Shown in pieces: positions 18,127 to 27,595 of a stretch of DNA of 64,000 nt (position 1 is the stretch's first letter; each line of letters opens with the position of its first letter). Source of the stretch: Sanderia malayensis (taxonomy: Eukaryota > Cnidaria > Scyphozoa > Semaeostomeae > Pelagiidae); NCBI GenBank assembly GCA_013076295.1, contig RQOL01000861.1:5682235-5746234 (forward strand), read 5' to 3'. A program made the position numbers and the translations under genes. Below the pieces are notes generated by a model. The model saw only the letters and a program-made list of their open reading frames with translations. It was not told where the DNA came from and ran no database searches.

Positions 18127-18493
18127 TTTTTTTGTTTTTTTTTTAAGTAGTTTCCGCGGTGCTACTATCGTTATTGCTGTCGTTGTCATCATCATCATCA
18201 TCGTCACTGCTGCTGGTGCTGCTGCTGCAACTGCTGTTGGCGGTTTTGTGGTGTTGTGTGTTTTTTTGTTTTCGCGTTTGGCGTTTTCGTTTCTTTGCAG
18301 CAGCAGGGTGGTTGCGACGTGATGGTTTGGATTTTGTCGAAGGGTCGAGAAAGGCAGCGCCATAGTTGTCGTCTTGATAACGATGATGATGATCGTTAAC
18401 GGTGTCGACACCGATGTTGTCATCGAAAGCGATATCGTCGTTATAGTTCATTTTGCCGTCGGTGACGGGCACTCCACCGTTCACTGTAAACAT
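17594..18493 (-). pseudogene. Acidic-protein gene, N-terminal and middle part (right copy)
   Basis: ATG at 18493, with a CATAAAAC TATA-like box about 35-40 bp upstream. The first 116 codons are Asp/Asn-rich with a KKRKRQTRKQK nuclear-localisation-like stretch and a Ser/Asp-rich tail, closed by TAA in a long A run. The same gene resumes in another frame past the run, meets a TAG, then continues into the repeat. There a one-base deletion near 17766 breaks it again. It lacks the last 20 codons, which remain at 14758-14818. An intron ending at the TTTTTAG that contains the TAG codon cannot be excluded. Confidence 0.6.
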
Positions 18494-18529
18494 GTGTATG
18501 CTGCATTGAAGATCGGCGTACGTGTGGTT

Positions 18530-19931
18530 TTATGAAGTTATTTTTTCTTTTCTTTTTTTTGGCGATCTTCCAAAAAGAACTCGAGCAGTTCCTCTTTGTT
18601 GGCGAATTTTGTGAGTTCTCGGTGTCTGCTTGGCTTGCTTTCGTTGTTGGCGCGTTTGCATTTGAGGTGATGGTGACGGTGGTCGTTGTGTTCTTGCAGG
18701 AGGTGTGGAAGTGGTGGCTGGTGGGGTAGGTGGTAGTGGCGGATGTCGTCGCCTCACGCTAGCAGATGACGGTATCGGATATCGTCGTCTCACACTAGCA
18801 AGCATAGACGGTGTACGGCGAGTCTGCGATGATGACGATGGTGTTGCACCGGCGCTAGCAGATGACGATGGTGTACGGGGAGTCTGCGACGGTCGTTGGC
18901 TCACGCGAACAGGAATAGATGATGATGGTGATGCTGTTGCACCGCGTTCTCGTGCGGTGGCGTTTTGAAGCAGTTTGCGTGCATTGTCGCGCAAAAATTT
19001 GTTACCGAGACGGTTCAGGTTGAAACCGTAGCGGTGCAGAGCGAGGAGCAATTCGTGCGTTCCCTCGGGCGGGTTGGTGACGTTGCGATCGTGGGTGAAA
19101 AAATGCACCAGACGCGCGGCGGCGTGTGGATGGTGCGAAACGGTTTTGTGCAGTACGTGCAACGTACCGCGTGTGCAGTCATGTCAAAGAATGTGCGGAT
19201 GTTGACCGAGAAACAAACGCAACATTTCCGCGTGAAGTGGACTGTCGTGCAGGGATTGTGGCGACGGCTGTACGATGTTGAGGGGATTGTTGACCAGGTT
19301 GTTGTACTTGTTGTTTTCGGCATGTCGTAGCACGTCGAGCTGTTGGTTTTCGTGTCCCTTGAGGTTTTCGTACATGGTCATGCCAGCGTGCGTGGAAAGG
19401 AGTCGTTTGTTGCGCGACAGATGGTGGAGTTTTTTGCGAATCTGTTCTAGCAGAGGCGAGGTGAGACTCTGTTGTATGTGAGCGTCGACGTCGCTGTTCA
19501 TGATGTGCGCTTGCAGGTATTTGTGCGCGTCGATCATGTGTCGGCTGTACTCGTTGGGATTGTTGGCGTTCTTGCGAGCTGCCGTGACCTTCTTTTGGAT
19601 GTCTGGATGGCCGTGGCGTAAAAGCTACGCGGTACCAGCACCATTTCGCCGTACGTACCCGCATGATGCGGTGTCAAACTGCTCTGGCTGGCTGTTGATG
19701 GTGTCGGCGCTGTTGCTGCTGGCGTTTGCGGAGTGGCAGGAGGAGTCATTGCAGCCGACGACGACGTAGTAGCAAAGCTCGACTGGCCCAAGTAGGGACC
19801 GATTTGATGTGCGCTGCTGCGACGTTTCTTTTGCGGTGGTTTTGTACCGTCATGATCATCATCATCATCATCGTATTCGCCGTCTGATTTCGATCTTCTG
19901 TGGGTTTTTTTCCCGCGGCGGCGGTGGCCAT
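18530..19931 (-). pseudogene. Broken gene for a roughly 460-aa Ser/Pro-rich protein
   Basis: ATG at 19931, about 80 bp after a TATA box at 20012-20023. Three frame segments belong together: an N-terminal Asp- and Ser/Thr/Pro-rich part with KKRR, a helical middle (HMIDAHKYLQAHIMNSDVDAH), and a Ser/Pro-rich C-terminal part ending in a basic tail (SPKKRKEKITS). They are separated by a frame change at an A7 run near 19905, another at a T4 run near 19621, and an in-frame TGA at 19184-19186. Coherent sequence continues in frame directly after the TGA. No family recognised. Either the copy is decayed or the run-associated breaks are sequence errors. Confidence 0.6.
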
Positions 19932-20011
19932 GTGAGTATAAACGCAAGAAGGACAACGACGTGTTTGTTTAACAAAAAAAAATAACAACTTATCGATTCG
20001 ACATACGTATG

Positions 20012-20023
20012 TATATATATATA
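20012..20023 (-). promoter_or_regulatory. TATA box for the 19931 gene
   Basis: A TATATATATATA run about 80 bp before the ATG, preceded by an A/T-rich spacer. AATAAAG lies beside it on the plus strand. Confidence 0.45.
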
Positions 20024-20046
20024 GTTAACAAATAAAGTGTTTTTTA

Positions 20047-20298
20047 TCAACGCTGAAATGAGTTCGGATATGACACGTAGGTAAATCCGTTTCGCAGTCG
20101 AATGATCGGCGCCTGCATGGGTAAACGTCTGAAGTTGGCCAATTGACTCCGCAATTGGGCCGGATGAAAGGGCCAATTGTAGCCGGGTCCTGTGGGGTAC
20201 ACATTCACTTGATTTTCACCGTAGAAACCGATGCGTTTGTAGCGACGAGCTTGTTGTGCTCGGCGCAGTCGTCGGAGACGTCGTTGTGATGGCGGCAT
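20047..20298 (-). CDS. 83-aa basic protein
   Basis: ATG at 20298. The N-terminus PSQRRLRRLRRAQQARRYKR is strongly basic; the rest contains aromatic and proline residues (YPTGPGYNWPFHP). No membrane segment, no recognised family. With the three basic frames at 4.6-5.5 kb it is the fourth small Arg-rich protein in the element, so a DNA-binding virion role is possible. No TATA box at the expected distance is obvious, so it may be a downstream cistron of the 20942 gene. Confidence 0.5.
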   Translation of the reverse strand: MPPSQRRLRRLRRAQQARRYKRIGFYGENQVNVYPTGPGYNWPFHPAQLRSQLANFRRLPMQAPIIRLRNGFTYVSYPNSFQR

Positions 20299-20390
20299 GC
20301 TTTATACGGATGCGACAATGCGTGTCTGTATTCTTTGACTACTGTCGAAGACGAAAAGAGCATTTAGAAGAAACAAAAAACGGCAAACTG

Positions 20391-20942
20391 CTAGGCGAGA
20401 ATGTTTTGCAGATGGTACGTCGAGTCGTAGTAAATCGGTTTACGGAGACGAGCCACGGCGAACGGATTGATTTTGGCCATTTGTTTGGCATTGGTGTAGT
20501 TTTGGTAGACGTTGCTTTTCGTCGTCACTCCGGGCAGGTTCGCGTGAAAACTGACGGCCGGCGACCAGTTTTTCTGTCGGTGTTGTAGTTGTTGTTTGTG
20601 ATGTTGTAAGGTGGTCGCGTAGATGCTCGCCTTCATGTACGGCGGCAGTGCGGCTGTGTCGCGAATGTGATTCGTCTCGAGAAGTTTCGGATAGTCGGAG
20701 ACACGATGTCGTTGTCGTCGTCGACGATGTGATCGTCGATGCCAAGTAGTAGTAGTAGTAATTTTCGGTTTGAATCTTACGAGTCGACCGTGTCCGTGGA
20801 GAATCTCGTTGAGATTGTGCGGTTTCGGCGAGTACGGATCGACTTTTGGGCGCGACGACGACGAGCCGAAAGTCGACATGGTTTTTATGTAGTTGTGCTT
20901 GAACAGGTCGTGATGATTCGCGTGAACGCCGAAAGACGACAT
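20391..20942 (-). CDS. 183-aa protein of unknown function
   Basis: ATG at 20942 (MSSFGVHANHH); the GTG nine bases earlier is not needed. A TATATAA box sits about 55 bp upstream. The protein is rich in His, Lys, Thr and Ser with a basic WHRRSHRRRRQRHR segment around residue 70 and a C-terminal half with regular Tyr/Asn residues. No cysteine clusters, no membrane segment. Unrecognised. Orientation and spacing fit the minus-strand block. Confidence 0.6.
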   Translation of the reverse strand: MSSFGVHANHHDLFKHNYIKTMSTFGSSSSRPKVDPYSPKPHNLNEILHGHGRLVRFKPKITTTTTWHRRSHRRRRQRHRVSDYPKLLETNHIRDTAALPPYMKASIYATTLQHHKQQLQHRQKNWSPAVSFHANLPGVTTKSNVYQNYTNAKQMAKINPFAVARLRKPIYYDSTYHLQNILA

Positions 20943-20995
20943 ATTTTGCACGTGTTAAAGGCAGCAGTATGACACATAGAGAAAACTTCGCAATG

Positions 20996-21002
20996 TATAT
21001 AA
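20996..21002 (-). promoter_or_regulatory. TATA box for the 20942 gene
   Basis: TTATATA on the minus strand, 54-60 bp before the ATG. Confidence 0.5.
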
Positions 21003-21042
21003 TGTAATGTAAAAACAACAAGCAACTGTTACGTACTACTGT

Positions 21043-21252
21043 CTATGACGATGGCGAATAGTAAAATCGCAAAGTGTGGGAAATACTGCATTCAACTCGT
21101 GTCCGTGTTGGATCGCTTCTCGTCGCCGTTATTGTTATGATCGTTCGCGTATGTCGAACAGTAGTGTTGGACATTACCAAGGCCAACGTTGACAGCAACA
21201 GTAGCACCACCAGCAAATTCGCATACACTAGAGGATGAGTCAAGTGCAGCAT
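21043..21252 (-). CDS. 69-aa single-pass membrane protein
   Basis: ATG at 21252. Residues 9-30 (VYANLLVVLLLLSTLALVMS) form one hydrophobic segment that would act as a signal-anchor. A polar Thr/Ser/Arg-rich tail follows. The promoter arrangement supports it: TATATA at 21304-21309, then a CTCTCTCTCGCGTGCGCGCACA leader-type sequence ending directly at the ATG, very like that of the 13892 gene. No homology recognised. Small hydrophobic proteins near structural genes often modify membranes, but that is inference. Confidence 0.5.
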   Translation of the reverse strand: MLHLTHPLVYANLLVVLLLLSTLALVMSNTTVRHTRTIITITATRSDPTRTRVECSISHTLRFYYSPSS

Positions 21253-21303
21253 TGTGCGCGCACGCGAGAGAGAGAGACAAGACAAAAAAAAACACACAAC
21301 AAT

Positions 21304-21309
21304 TATATA
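21304..21309 (-). promoter_or_regulatory. TATA box for the 69-aa membrane protein
   Basis: TATATA about 50 bp before the ATG at 21252. It is followed by a CT/GC/CA-rich leader without other ATGs. Confidence 0.5.
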
Positions 21310-21326
21310 CCAGTCAGCCAGCAATT

Positions 21327-22886
21327 TTAAAAAAAAATGAAACAGCAAAATACGTAATGGGAATAAAACGAAAATGAACACAACGTTTCTTTCTTAGTTC
21401 TTTTTTTCAGCAGAGCTGCCAGTTCAGCACCGTGTTTTCTGCAATGGCTGGATGGAGTGACGCTTGTTTTCGCAGGCACCACCTGTGAAAATGCTCCTGG
21501 ACGCTTTGCTCCTGCATGTAACCATTGTCCGCATGCAGGCGAAGGTGATGGTGGTGGCTGCAGCACTATCGGTGGCGGAGTTGTGAGGAGGGTCGATGGT
21601 CTTGTTGTTGTCGTATCGCCACCGCCGCTGATGATTGCAAAGCTGTTCGTGCTGCTGCTGCTGGTGGTGCTGCTGCTGGTGTTTGTAAATTGAATTGCAG
21701 ATTTCTCTTCGTTTGCGCGAAAGTAACGTTTTTGCTTGTCCAGCGTGTACGGTGAACAGAATAAAGCCTGACTGCAACATGTGCAATAGCCATCGTGCAC
21801 GGACCCGCCCGAGGGGGTAAATATTGTTGAACACATAACGCAAATGCTAGTAGGCATAATAAGATCGGTGTATTTGCTCATGGTTTTGTAATACTCGATA
21901 AACGGGGTCAGTTGGGCGAGGGGAGTCGTGTTGGAAATTAAGCCGATAAGTTGTACGATAAGTAAAAAATCGGTTGTGCTTGGCGACGGCACAACAGTGA
22001 CCCAACTGACATTTTTGAATAAACAAACGAAAGGGGGTGAAAGAAAATCTAGCCCAGTGTACATTTCTCCAAAGAAGTCGACCATTTGATCGACAGTTTT
22101 GAAAAAATTTCGAACATTATCTGTACCTCGTGCTTGTTGAATCCGCGCACAAATGGCTGCAGCTTCCATTGTGAAAGTTGGGTTGAAGGAAATGGCCGCT
22201 TCGCCACAATCAACAGGAGTACGTTTGTTCTGGTCGGTCTTCTTTGCGATGCGGGATGTGGTGGCGAGAATATCCTCCTCGTCACTGTCGTCCGTGTCTG
22301 TATGATCATCGACATCTGCCATGTGATCGTTGTCATCGTCTTGGAATGTTTTTCGCAAACGAACCAGGTGTGTTTTCAAGTCTGCTGTGTTTGCCGATTG
22401 CAATGTCCATCCGTCCTCGGTTACTTTTCTGCATGTGAGGATTTTGTTCTTTGTCGCCTGCTCGAGGTTCGTGCTGGTCTCTGTCGACACGAGTTGGGGA
22501 GACAGACCTCGATTCTGCAGCGGAAAGGCTGCGCCGGCTTCATGTGTCAGATGAAAATCCGACCACACCTGTGGACCGGAGCGAACAACAGTGGCAGGCA
22601 ATACGAATTGTGTATTCGTCGGCCAGTCTTTTTTCGGATCGACTTCTGTAGAGGTATTAACTGGAAAATAGCTCGTTACAAAGTGCCGTGCACTATTACT
22701 TTGGCGCATCTATGGATGAAAAAAAAAACACATGTAATAGCAAATAATAATCATAATAATAATAAGTTAGAAGGTACATAGTTATTATCATTTGCGTATG
22801 TGTTATTACGTACGTACCAATTCGTTCATGGAGTAGTAGTCTTTGAAGGAGTACACGGCTGCATCCTTTACAGGAACTTTATCCAT
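21327..22886 (-). CDS. 483-aa two-exon protein with cysteine cluster
   Basis: Exon 1 is 22818-22886 (ATG at 22886, 23 codons). Exon 2 is 21327-22709. A 108-bp intron with GTACGT donor and a T10 tract before CATCCATAG acceptor separates them in phase 0. The protein has an N-terminal polar part and an Asp-rich stretch (DDDNDHMADVDDHTDTDDSDEED, about 150-172). A helical middle follows, with hydrophobic segments (WVTVVPSPSTTDFLLIVQLIGLI). Then comes a CVMCSTIF ... CTCCSQALFC cluster that may bind zinc, and a Ser/Pro-rich tail. No family recognised. A TATA box and a perfect hairpin lie directly upstream. Confidence 0.7.
22710..22817 (-). other. Spliceosomal intron (108 bp, phase 0)
   Basis: Donor G|GTACGT at 22817, acceptor CATCCATAG at 22710 after ten T residues. 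The intron is AT-rich with in-frame stops. Removing it joins two open exons in frame. Confidence 0.75.
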
Positions 22887-22894
22887 GTTGTTGT

Positions 22895-22931
22895 CAGACT
22901 CAACACCACAAGCAAAGTGGTGTTGAGTCTG
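22895..22931. repeat. Perfect 15-bp hairpin just upstream of the 483-aa gene
   Basis: CAGACTCAACACCAC (22895-22909) and its exact reverse complement (22917-22931) flank a 7-base loop. The hairpin ends 8 bases before the ATG at 22886 and lies 12 bases below the TATA box. It spans the predicted transcription start and 5' leader. Confidence 0.9.
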
Positions 22932-22943
22932 AGTTGCTGTCGA

Positions 22944-22951
22944 ATTTATAG
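22944..22951 (-). promoter_or_regulatory. TATA box for the 483-aa gene
   Basis: CTATAAAT on the minus strand, about 60 bp before the ATG at 22886. Confidence 0.55.
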
Positions 22952-22984
22952 CAAAAATGACCACAATGACATTCCTCACGAAAT

Positions 22985-23076
22985 AATAGCAACAAAAACT
23001 TTAGCAGCAAAAAAATTAGCGACAATAAATTCTATACGATACAGCAACAAAAAAAAATTAGCAGCAAAAAAAAAAT
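22985..23076 (+). repeat. GCAGCAAAAAAATTAG motif cluster 1
   Basis: Several copies of (A/T)AGCAGCAAAAA(A)ATTAG and close variants in an A-rich gap between two minus-strand genes. The same motif recurs at 38735-38930. Function unknown. Confidence 0.6.
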
Positions 23077-23119
23077 GACGTAATCGTAATTTATATGTAC
23101 AGGTAAAGTATGATTATCA

Positions 23120-23365
23120 TTATAATATCGAATCGATTCCGACTCGATTTAGAACTCGGTGAATGTTTCGTATGGTGTCCGAAAATGCTCGTTCGGTTTT
23201 TCGTCTAGCGCAAAATCGTTCAAGCATGTTTAAAAGATTTTGACGACGTTCAAAACGAAGGCGTTCTCGCTGCAGTTGTGTTACCATTAGGGGCACATTG
23301 TTATTGTTGCCATCGTCATCTCGGCGCCGACCACGGTGATGATAACGATGTCGACGACGATTACG

Positions 23366-23410
<45 letters not shown>

Positions 23411-24537
23411 CGGTGCTGCTGCTGCTGCTGCTGCTGCTGCCGCTGCTGCTGCTGTAGGACGTGGAGAAATTAGTACTAGTGACGGAAGTCTAGTTATGTG
23501 CGATGGTGGCGATGCGGTTGGCGGCGGCGGCGATGATCTTGTTTGAAAAAGCGAAGGAGAAAAACGATTGATTCGTTCGACGATTGAGTCGACAATTGAT
23601 GATTGATGAGATGGTGATGGTGGTGGTGGTGGTGATGGTTGATGAGGTGGTGGTGGTGGTAGTGGTGGTGGTGGTGGTGATGGTTTTGGGCATGCCGATG
23701 GTTCTTCTTCATCGTCGTCGTCGTTCGGTAGCATCGGTGTCGATGTTCTTAACGGAGAGATGGGGGTGATGCTCCTCGGTTGGCTAGAGTGTTGTTCGTC
23801 GTGTACGCTGCTGCTGCTGCTGCTGTTGACGTCAGGTAGTGTTGTTGCCACGTCTTGCAATAGGATACTACACGGGCGCGTTACCGCCACCGCTTGTTGA
23901 CGTTGCTGTTCGAGTACGAGCGCCGACGTTGCGGCCTGCGCTGCCACGTCCAATGCGGCGTCACGTTTTCCATGTTACGCCGTTGTTGTTCTTCGGTCAG
24001 TGGCGACGTCGCCGGCGCTGGTGGTGATGGTGACGCGACCCGTGCGATGATTGGTGAAATCGGAGCAGGAGATCCAGCAACAGGAAGATATGCGGCGGCA
24101 GCGGCTGCTCCATCGTCCGGTGGAATGTACATGGCTGGCGATAGGCGAACCGAATCGTCCGACAGCGCTCCGATACTACCTACGCCGCTGCTGCTGCTGC
24201 TGCTGCTTTGCGGGAGAACGGCAGCAGCAAGGTGAAAGTTTGGATTGGCTTGGGCCGCCTCGCCTAGCGCATCGGAATCGTAGTGCTCTGGAAAGTCGAC
24301 GCCGTAGTTCGGTGCAACCGCCGCGTTGTTTCGATGCGGCCGCGGAGAACGAGGCGGCACATCGAATTCATGCAGAATGTGTGGCGTCGGCGGCTCAAAC
24401 TGACGCGCTCGACGTCCTTTTCCCTCTAGTGACGGCGTTGGTCGTCGGCGTCGTTTTTGACTGTTCCATTTTCGTTCTTGTTTGCGAAAGAGGGTCAACA
24501 GACGACTCTTTTTCGTCGGCACTTTAATCAGACCCAT
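23120..24537 (-). pseudogene. Pro/Ser/Ala-rich protein gene with one frame break
   Basis: ATG at 24537 (MGLIKVPTKKSRLL). The first frame (218 codons) is basic at the N-terminus (QKRRRRPTP) and then disordered, with a Ser run. It shifts near 23966-23972, at an AAAA run, to a second frame that has no ATG. That frame carries poly-Pro (SPPPPPLPPPPP), poly-Ala and poly-Ser tracts. A helical, basic C-terminus follows (QRERLRFERRQNLLNMLERF). Base composition at codon third positions changes frame at the same point, so this is one gene of about 470 codons. Unrecognised; disorder suggests a scaffold or regulatory role. Confidence 0.55.
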
Positions 24538-24632
24538 GTCGTCATCGCGGTAGATTGATGCTAAATATTACAGGATACTATCCGACGTATAAATGAGAAA
24601 TAATATGTACAACTCGCTCTCAAGTGTGCGCA

Positions 24633-25080
24633 TTAAGGCCATTTCAGGTGGTTTTTTTTTTGACTAGCGTCGATGGTGTCGTCGATAGCGCCGGCGTCGT
24701 ATACCGCGGCCTCGCACAGTTCGTCTACATACCATGCGTGGTCGACGACCAAGTCCAAAGAGACGCAACAGGCTGCCAATCTTGTTTTTTTAATGATGTC
24801 GTGCTCGTTGTACCAGATGTGCTCTGCGTAGAAAACGACGATGTCTTTTTCTGCTACCTCCCAGTCGCCCAGGGCGACGTCCAGAGGATCGTCGACGTCC
24901 TGGTGCTTGAAAGGATCGCCCGCAACCACCAAAGGCTTTTCTAATTCCCAAACTACCAAGAGCTCCAACAGCACCCTTTAGTATCGGTTTTACAACAAAC
25001 GGTAAAAGGTATTTTGCTCCAAGTGCAGCAAAGGCAGGAAAAGGCATGTTTTTTCCGACGTCATAATTAATGAAAAACAT
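24633..25080 (-). pseudogene. Protein with hydrophobic N-terminus, frame break at an A run
   Basis: ATG at 25080. The first 45 codons (PFPAFAALGAKYLLPFVVKPILKGAVGALGSLGI) are hydrophobic and glycine-rich, like an amphipathic or membrane-inserting peptide. At an AAAA run near 24948-24952 the coding frame moves by one. The continuing part (about 100 codons, ending at 24633) is acidic and regular in codon use. An octamer ATGCAAAT touches the start codon and TATATAG lies about 22-28 bp upstream. Size and character recall membrane-active minor capsid proteins of adenovirus-like particles; this is only an analogy. Confidence 0.5.
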
Positions 25081-25138
25081 ATTTGCATATATTTTATCTA
25101 TATAAAAACAAATACAAAATTAAAAAACCAACTGTCCA

Positions 25139-26071
25139 TCAGGTTTTTATTACTGTTGCAACGCCGTTGGCAGGAAATTGATAGCGAACGTCGTCCATGT
25201 TTCGCGATATCAGATTGCTCACTATGCGCGTCTCCGACGGTTCATTCGGACGACAATTCAACAAGACAAACGGGTACGCATTGGATGGGCTGTGTTCGAG
25301 GGCGTCTAGAATTTTCTACGTCACTTCACCCGCCTGCTTCGCCTTTGGATACATTTTACCGAGCATGCGACGCACGCTATCGCGACAGCTCGGATTGTCG
25401 AAGATGATCTTGTAGTCCGTGTTTTTCGATATCGTCGAACCGTGCTTGTGTTTGGGGAAGATGTCCTGCCAAACGAAAAACAGGCACAGATTCCTGTGGT
25501 GACTTTCGCGAGTGAAGAACTGCGACATCTTGTCGTTCTTCGTCATCTCGTCCATGAGATCGTCCAGTACGACGATCGCGTCACTCATTTCCTCCTTGGC
25601 CGTTTGCGCTTCTTGCGATTCGAGTCCGTCAATTGTGCGCAGCGTGATATTGCTGTCGTTGGCATTTTGCAATTCGTCGCGAAAACCGTCGTAAATCTCC
25701 TGAAGACAATTCAACTGTTTCAGATCTTCGGTGCTGTAAAACCAATACATTCGTTTCGTGTAGACTCCGGCCGTGTCGTCGCTGATGAAACGCCACTGGC
25801 GCAAGAGATCAAACAACAATTCGGTCTTACCCGATTTACTTTTCCCTCCCACCATCACCGTGCAGGGCGTTTTCAAACGAAAATCATGTTGCGTTTGCGG
25901 TCCGCCGTAGTAGATGGAGTCGCGCACGAAGTTGATCAGTTGTTGCGTGGTCGCGTTTGCGGGCATGTGTTTGATCTGTTCCTGCAACGTTTCGTCCGCA
26001 ATCGATTCGTAATACCTGTTGATACTGTCCGCGTAATTGTGCAAGTACTGTTCCTGTTCTTGCGTGATCAT
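25139..26071 (-). CDS. A32/FtsK-HerA-like DNA packaging ATPase, with in-frame TAG
   Basis: ATG at 26071. Walker A is GGKSKSGKT (residues 75-83). Walker B is AIVVLDDLMDE (about 165-175), with the acidic pair at 170-171. A sensor-type stretch SHHRNLCLFFVWQDIFPK lies near 190-207. These fit the Polinton/poxvirus A32 packaging ATPase that drives DNA into capsids. A TAG at codon 252 (25316-25318) interrupts a frame that continues coherently for 58 codons (KILDALEHSPSNAYPFVLLN ...) to 25139. Either the C-terminal tail is lost, the stop is read through, or the copy is mutated. The catalytic core precedes the stop. An AATAAA signal overlaps the final stop on the minus strand. Confidence 0.9.
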
Positions 26072-26105
26072 GTCGAGGCGGTGCCAAACATGCCCACATC
26101 ACCAG

Positions 26106-26881
26106 TCAATTTCGTCTTCGGTTTCTTTTGCGGTGTCGGCGGCGGCGGTGGTGGTGGTGGTGTTTTACGTTTTTCGTTCTTTTTTTTTTCGCAACCGGTA
26201 CCGGTGAAGATGCCGGCGATGGCGATGATGAAAGACTGTACTCACTGTCGTCGTCGTTGTCGGTAATAGTTGTCATTTCGGAATGATCGTCGCCTTCGTC
26301 GTGCTCTCTTTGTAAATTTTTATTGACTGTTTTGTTGATGTCTGACCACAGTTCGAGTTTGGCTTTGGTTCTTTTCGAGATGGCGTGCGACGATTCTGCG
26401 TTGTCTTTCTCTTCTGCGTCGTTATTACTCCTACTGTCGCTGTCGTTGACGAAACGAGTTATTACTTTCAACATTTCCAAACTCAAATTGTGTCGGAAAG
26501 CGTCCAACTTTGTCTTGTAGATCAATTCGGGATGGATTTGATGGAACACAAACCCGTCATCGTCGCCTGCACGTTGCGAATCGAGCGGTGCGTCGTCGTC
26601 GGGAAGGAGAGCATGATCGCGTAACGTCTTGTTCGACAGAGCGCGCCGTCCTCCACCCGACCACATCGGATGGGTTTTCTTGTAAAGTAACGTCTGTCGC
26701 GGCACGCAATCGCGCGACGTGCCAATGTTTCTGGCGTACTCAGGAATGTGTTTTTTTGCAGGAACGCACATAAATTCGCGTCTAATATGATCGTCAACGT
26801 ACTGCAAAACGCCTTCTTCAGTTTTCGGGATGTTCTCCCAATCGTGTTTGCACAACCAACTCACGTAATCTATAAAAAAAT
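26106..26881 (-). pseudogene. Continuation frame of the 27595 gene, unknown function
   Basis: About 250 codons with coding character: FIDYVSWLCKHDWENIPKTEEG near the N-terminal side, then a charged region and a C-terminal His/Arg-rich tail (KHHHHHRRRRHRKRNRRR). There is no ATG at its head; the frame joins the preceding one across an A/T run at 26877-26887 where a single base appears to be missing. A TATAG resembling a splice acceptor precedes it, but the phase of a GTAATT donor upstream does not fit. Unrecognised protein. Confidence 0.45.
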
Positions 26882-27595
26882 TTAAAAATTGCTAAACAAA
26901 CAGCTATTCGTATTTCTAATTACTTTCTTGCGCTTTTTCGCTTCGATTTTATTCGTGGGGAATTTTTTCGCGTAATTTCCCTGACCGATGGCGGCGCTAC
27001 GTGTTACTATAATTTCTCGCGATTGCGGTGGCGATGGTGATGTGTTGACAGTCGGAGACACATTTTCCGCAACAACAACTGACGACAACAGATCGTGCAC
27101 CATATTTTCAAAAGCTTTTTCAACTACTGCAGTGCTGGTAGTAGTAGTAGTAGTAGTAGTAGTGTCATCAATATCATCTACTGTTGTAATTATTGACGGC
27201 GGTGGCGGCGGCGTGACCACGATGCTATTTCGCGACGAAAACAACGATTCGTTTTCGAGAATTATTTTTTTCGCGTCCTTTTTTTTGCGTCCTTGTTTAC
27301 ACTTGTGAAGGGGGCGTTGCAAAGAAGCGTTTGCCCACTCGTACTCTATCTTGCGTCGCAGATAATCCAAAGGTGTTTCAATGTACGTATTATAGAGCAT
27401 TTTGAAAGGTGAAACGTAAGTGGTTGCCACGTGGTGTCCAATCTCCATTTTCATGCGCTTTTTCATGCGCCCCAAGCCCGTACCCTTCAATATCTCTTCG
27501 ATTTTAAACGAATGCAAATCCGTAAACAGTGACGTGCTCAGTTTTCTATGCAATTGCGTATCGATAAATTCAATTATGCACGCCACTTCGTTCAA
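26882..27595 (-). pseudogene. Reading frame directly after an in-frame TAA, unknown function
   Basis: About 237 codons beginning with TTG immediately after the TAA of the previous frame and in the same frame. The sequence starts LNEVACIIEFIDTQLHRKL and stays coherent, with a Lys-rich middle and a Thr run. The first internal ATG is about 45 codons in. It is therefore either a continuation of the 28141 gene past a nonsense codon or a separate gene starting at that internal ATG. No family recognised. Confidence 0.45.

Noticed and set aside
17095..19186. TGA codons read as selenocysteine
   Set aside because: TAA and TAG occur in the same role in other genes, and no selenocysteine-type active-site context or insertion element is evident.
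23960..23975. Programmed -1 frameshift at AAAA before the second frame
   Set aside because: No standard slippery heptamer, and the same one-base-short pattern occurs at several other runs. A plain deletion or read error is simpler.
26882..26935. A 54-bp intron (GTAATT ... TTTATAG) joining the 27595 and 26864 frames
   Set aside because: The phases do not match; splicing would give an immediate stop. A one-base change at the adjacent A/T run fits better.
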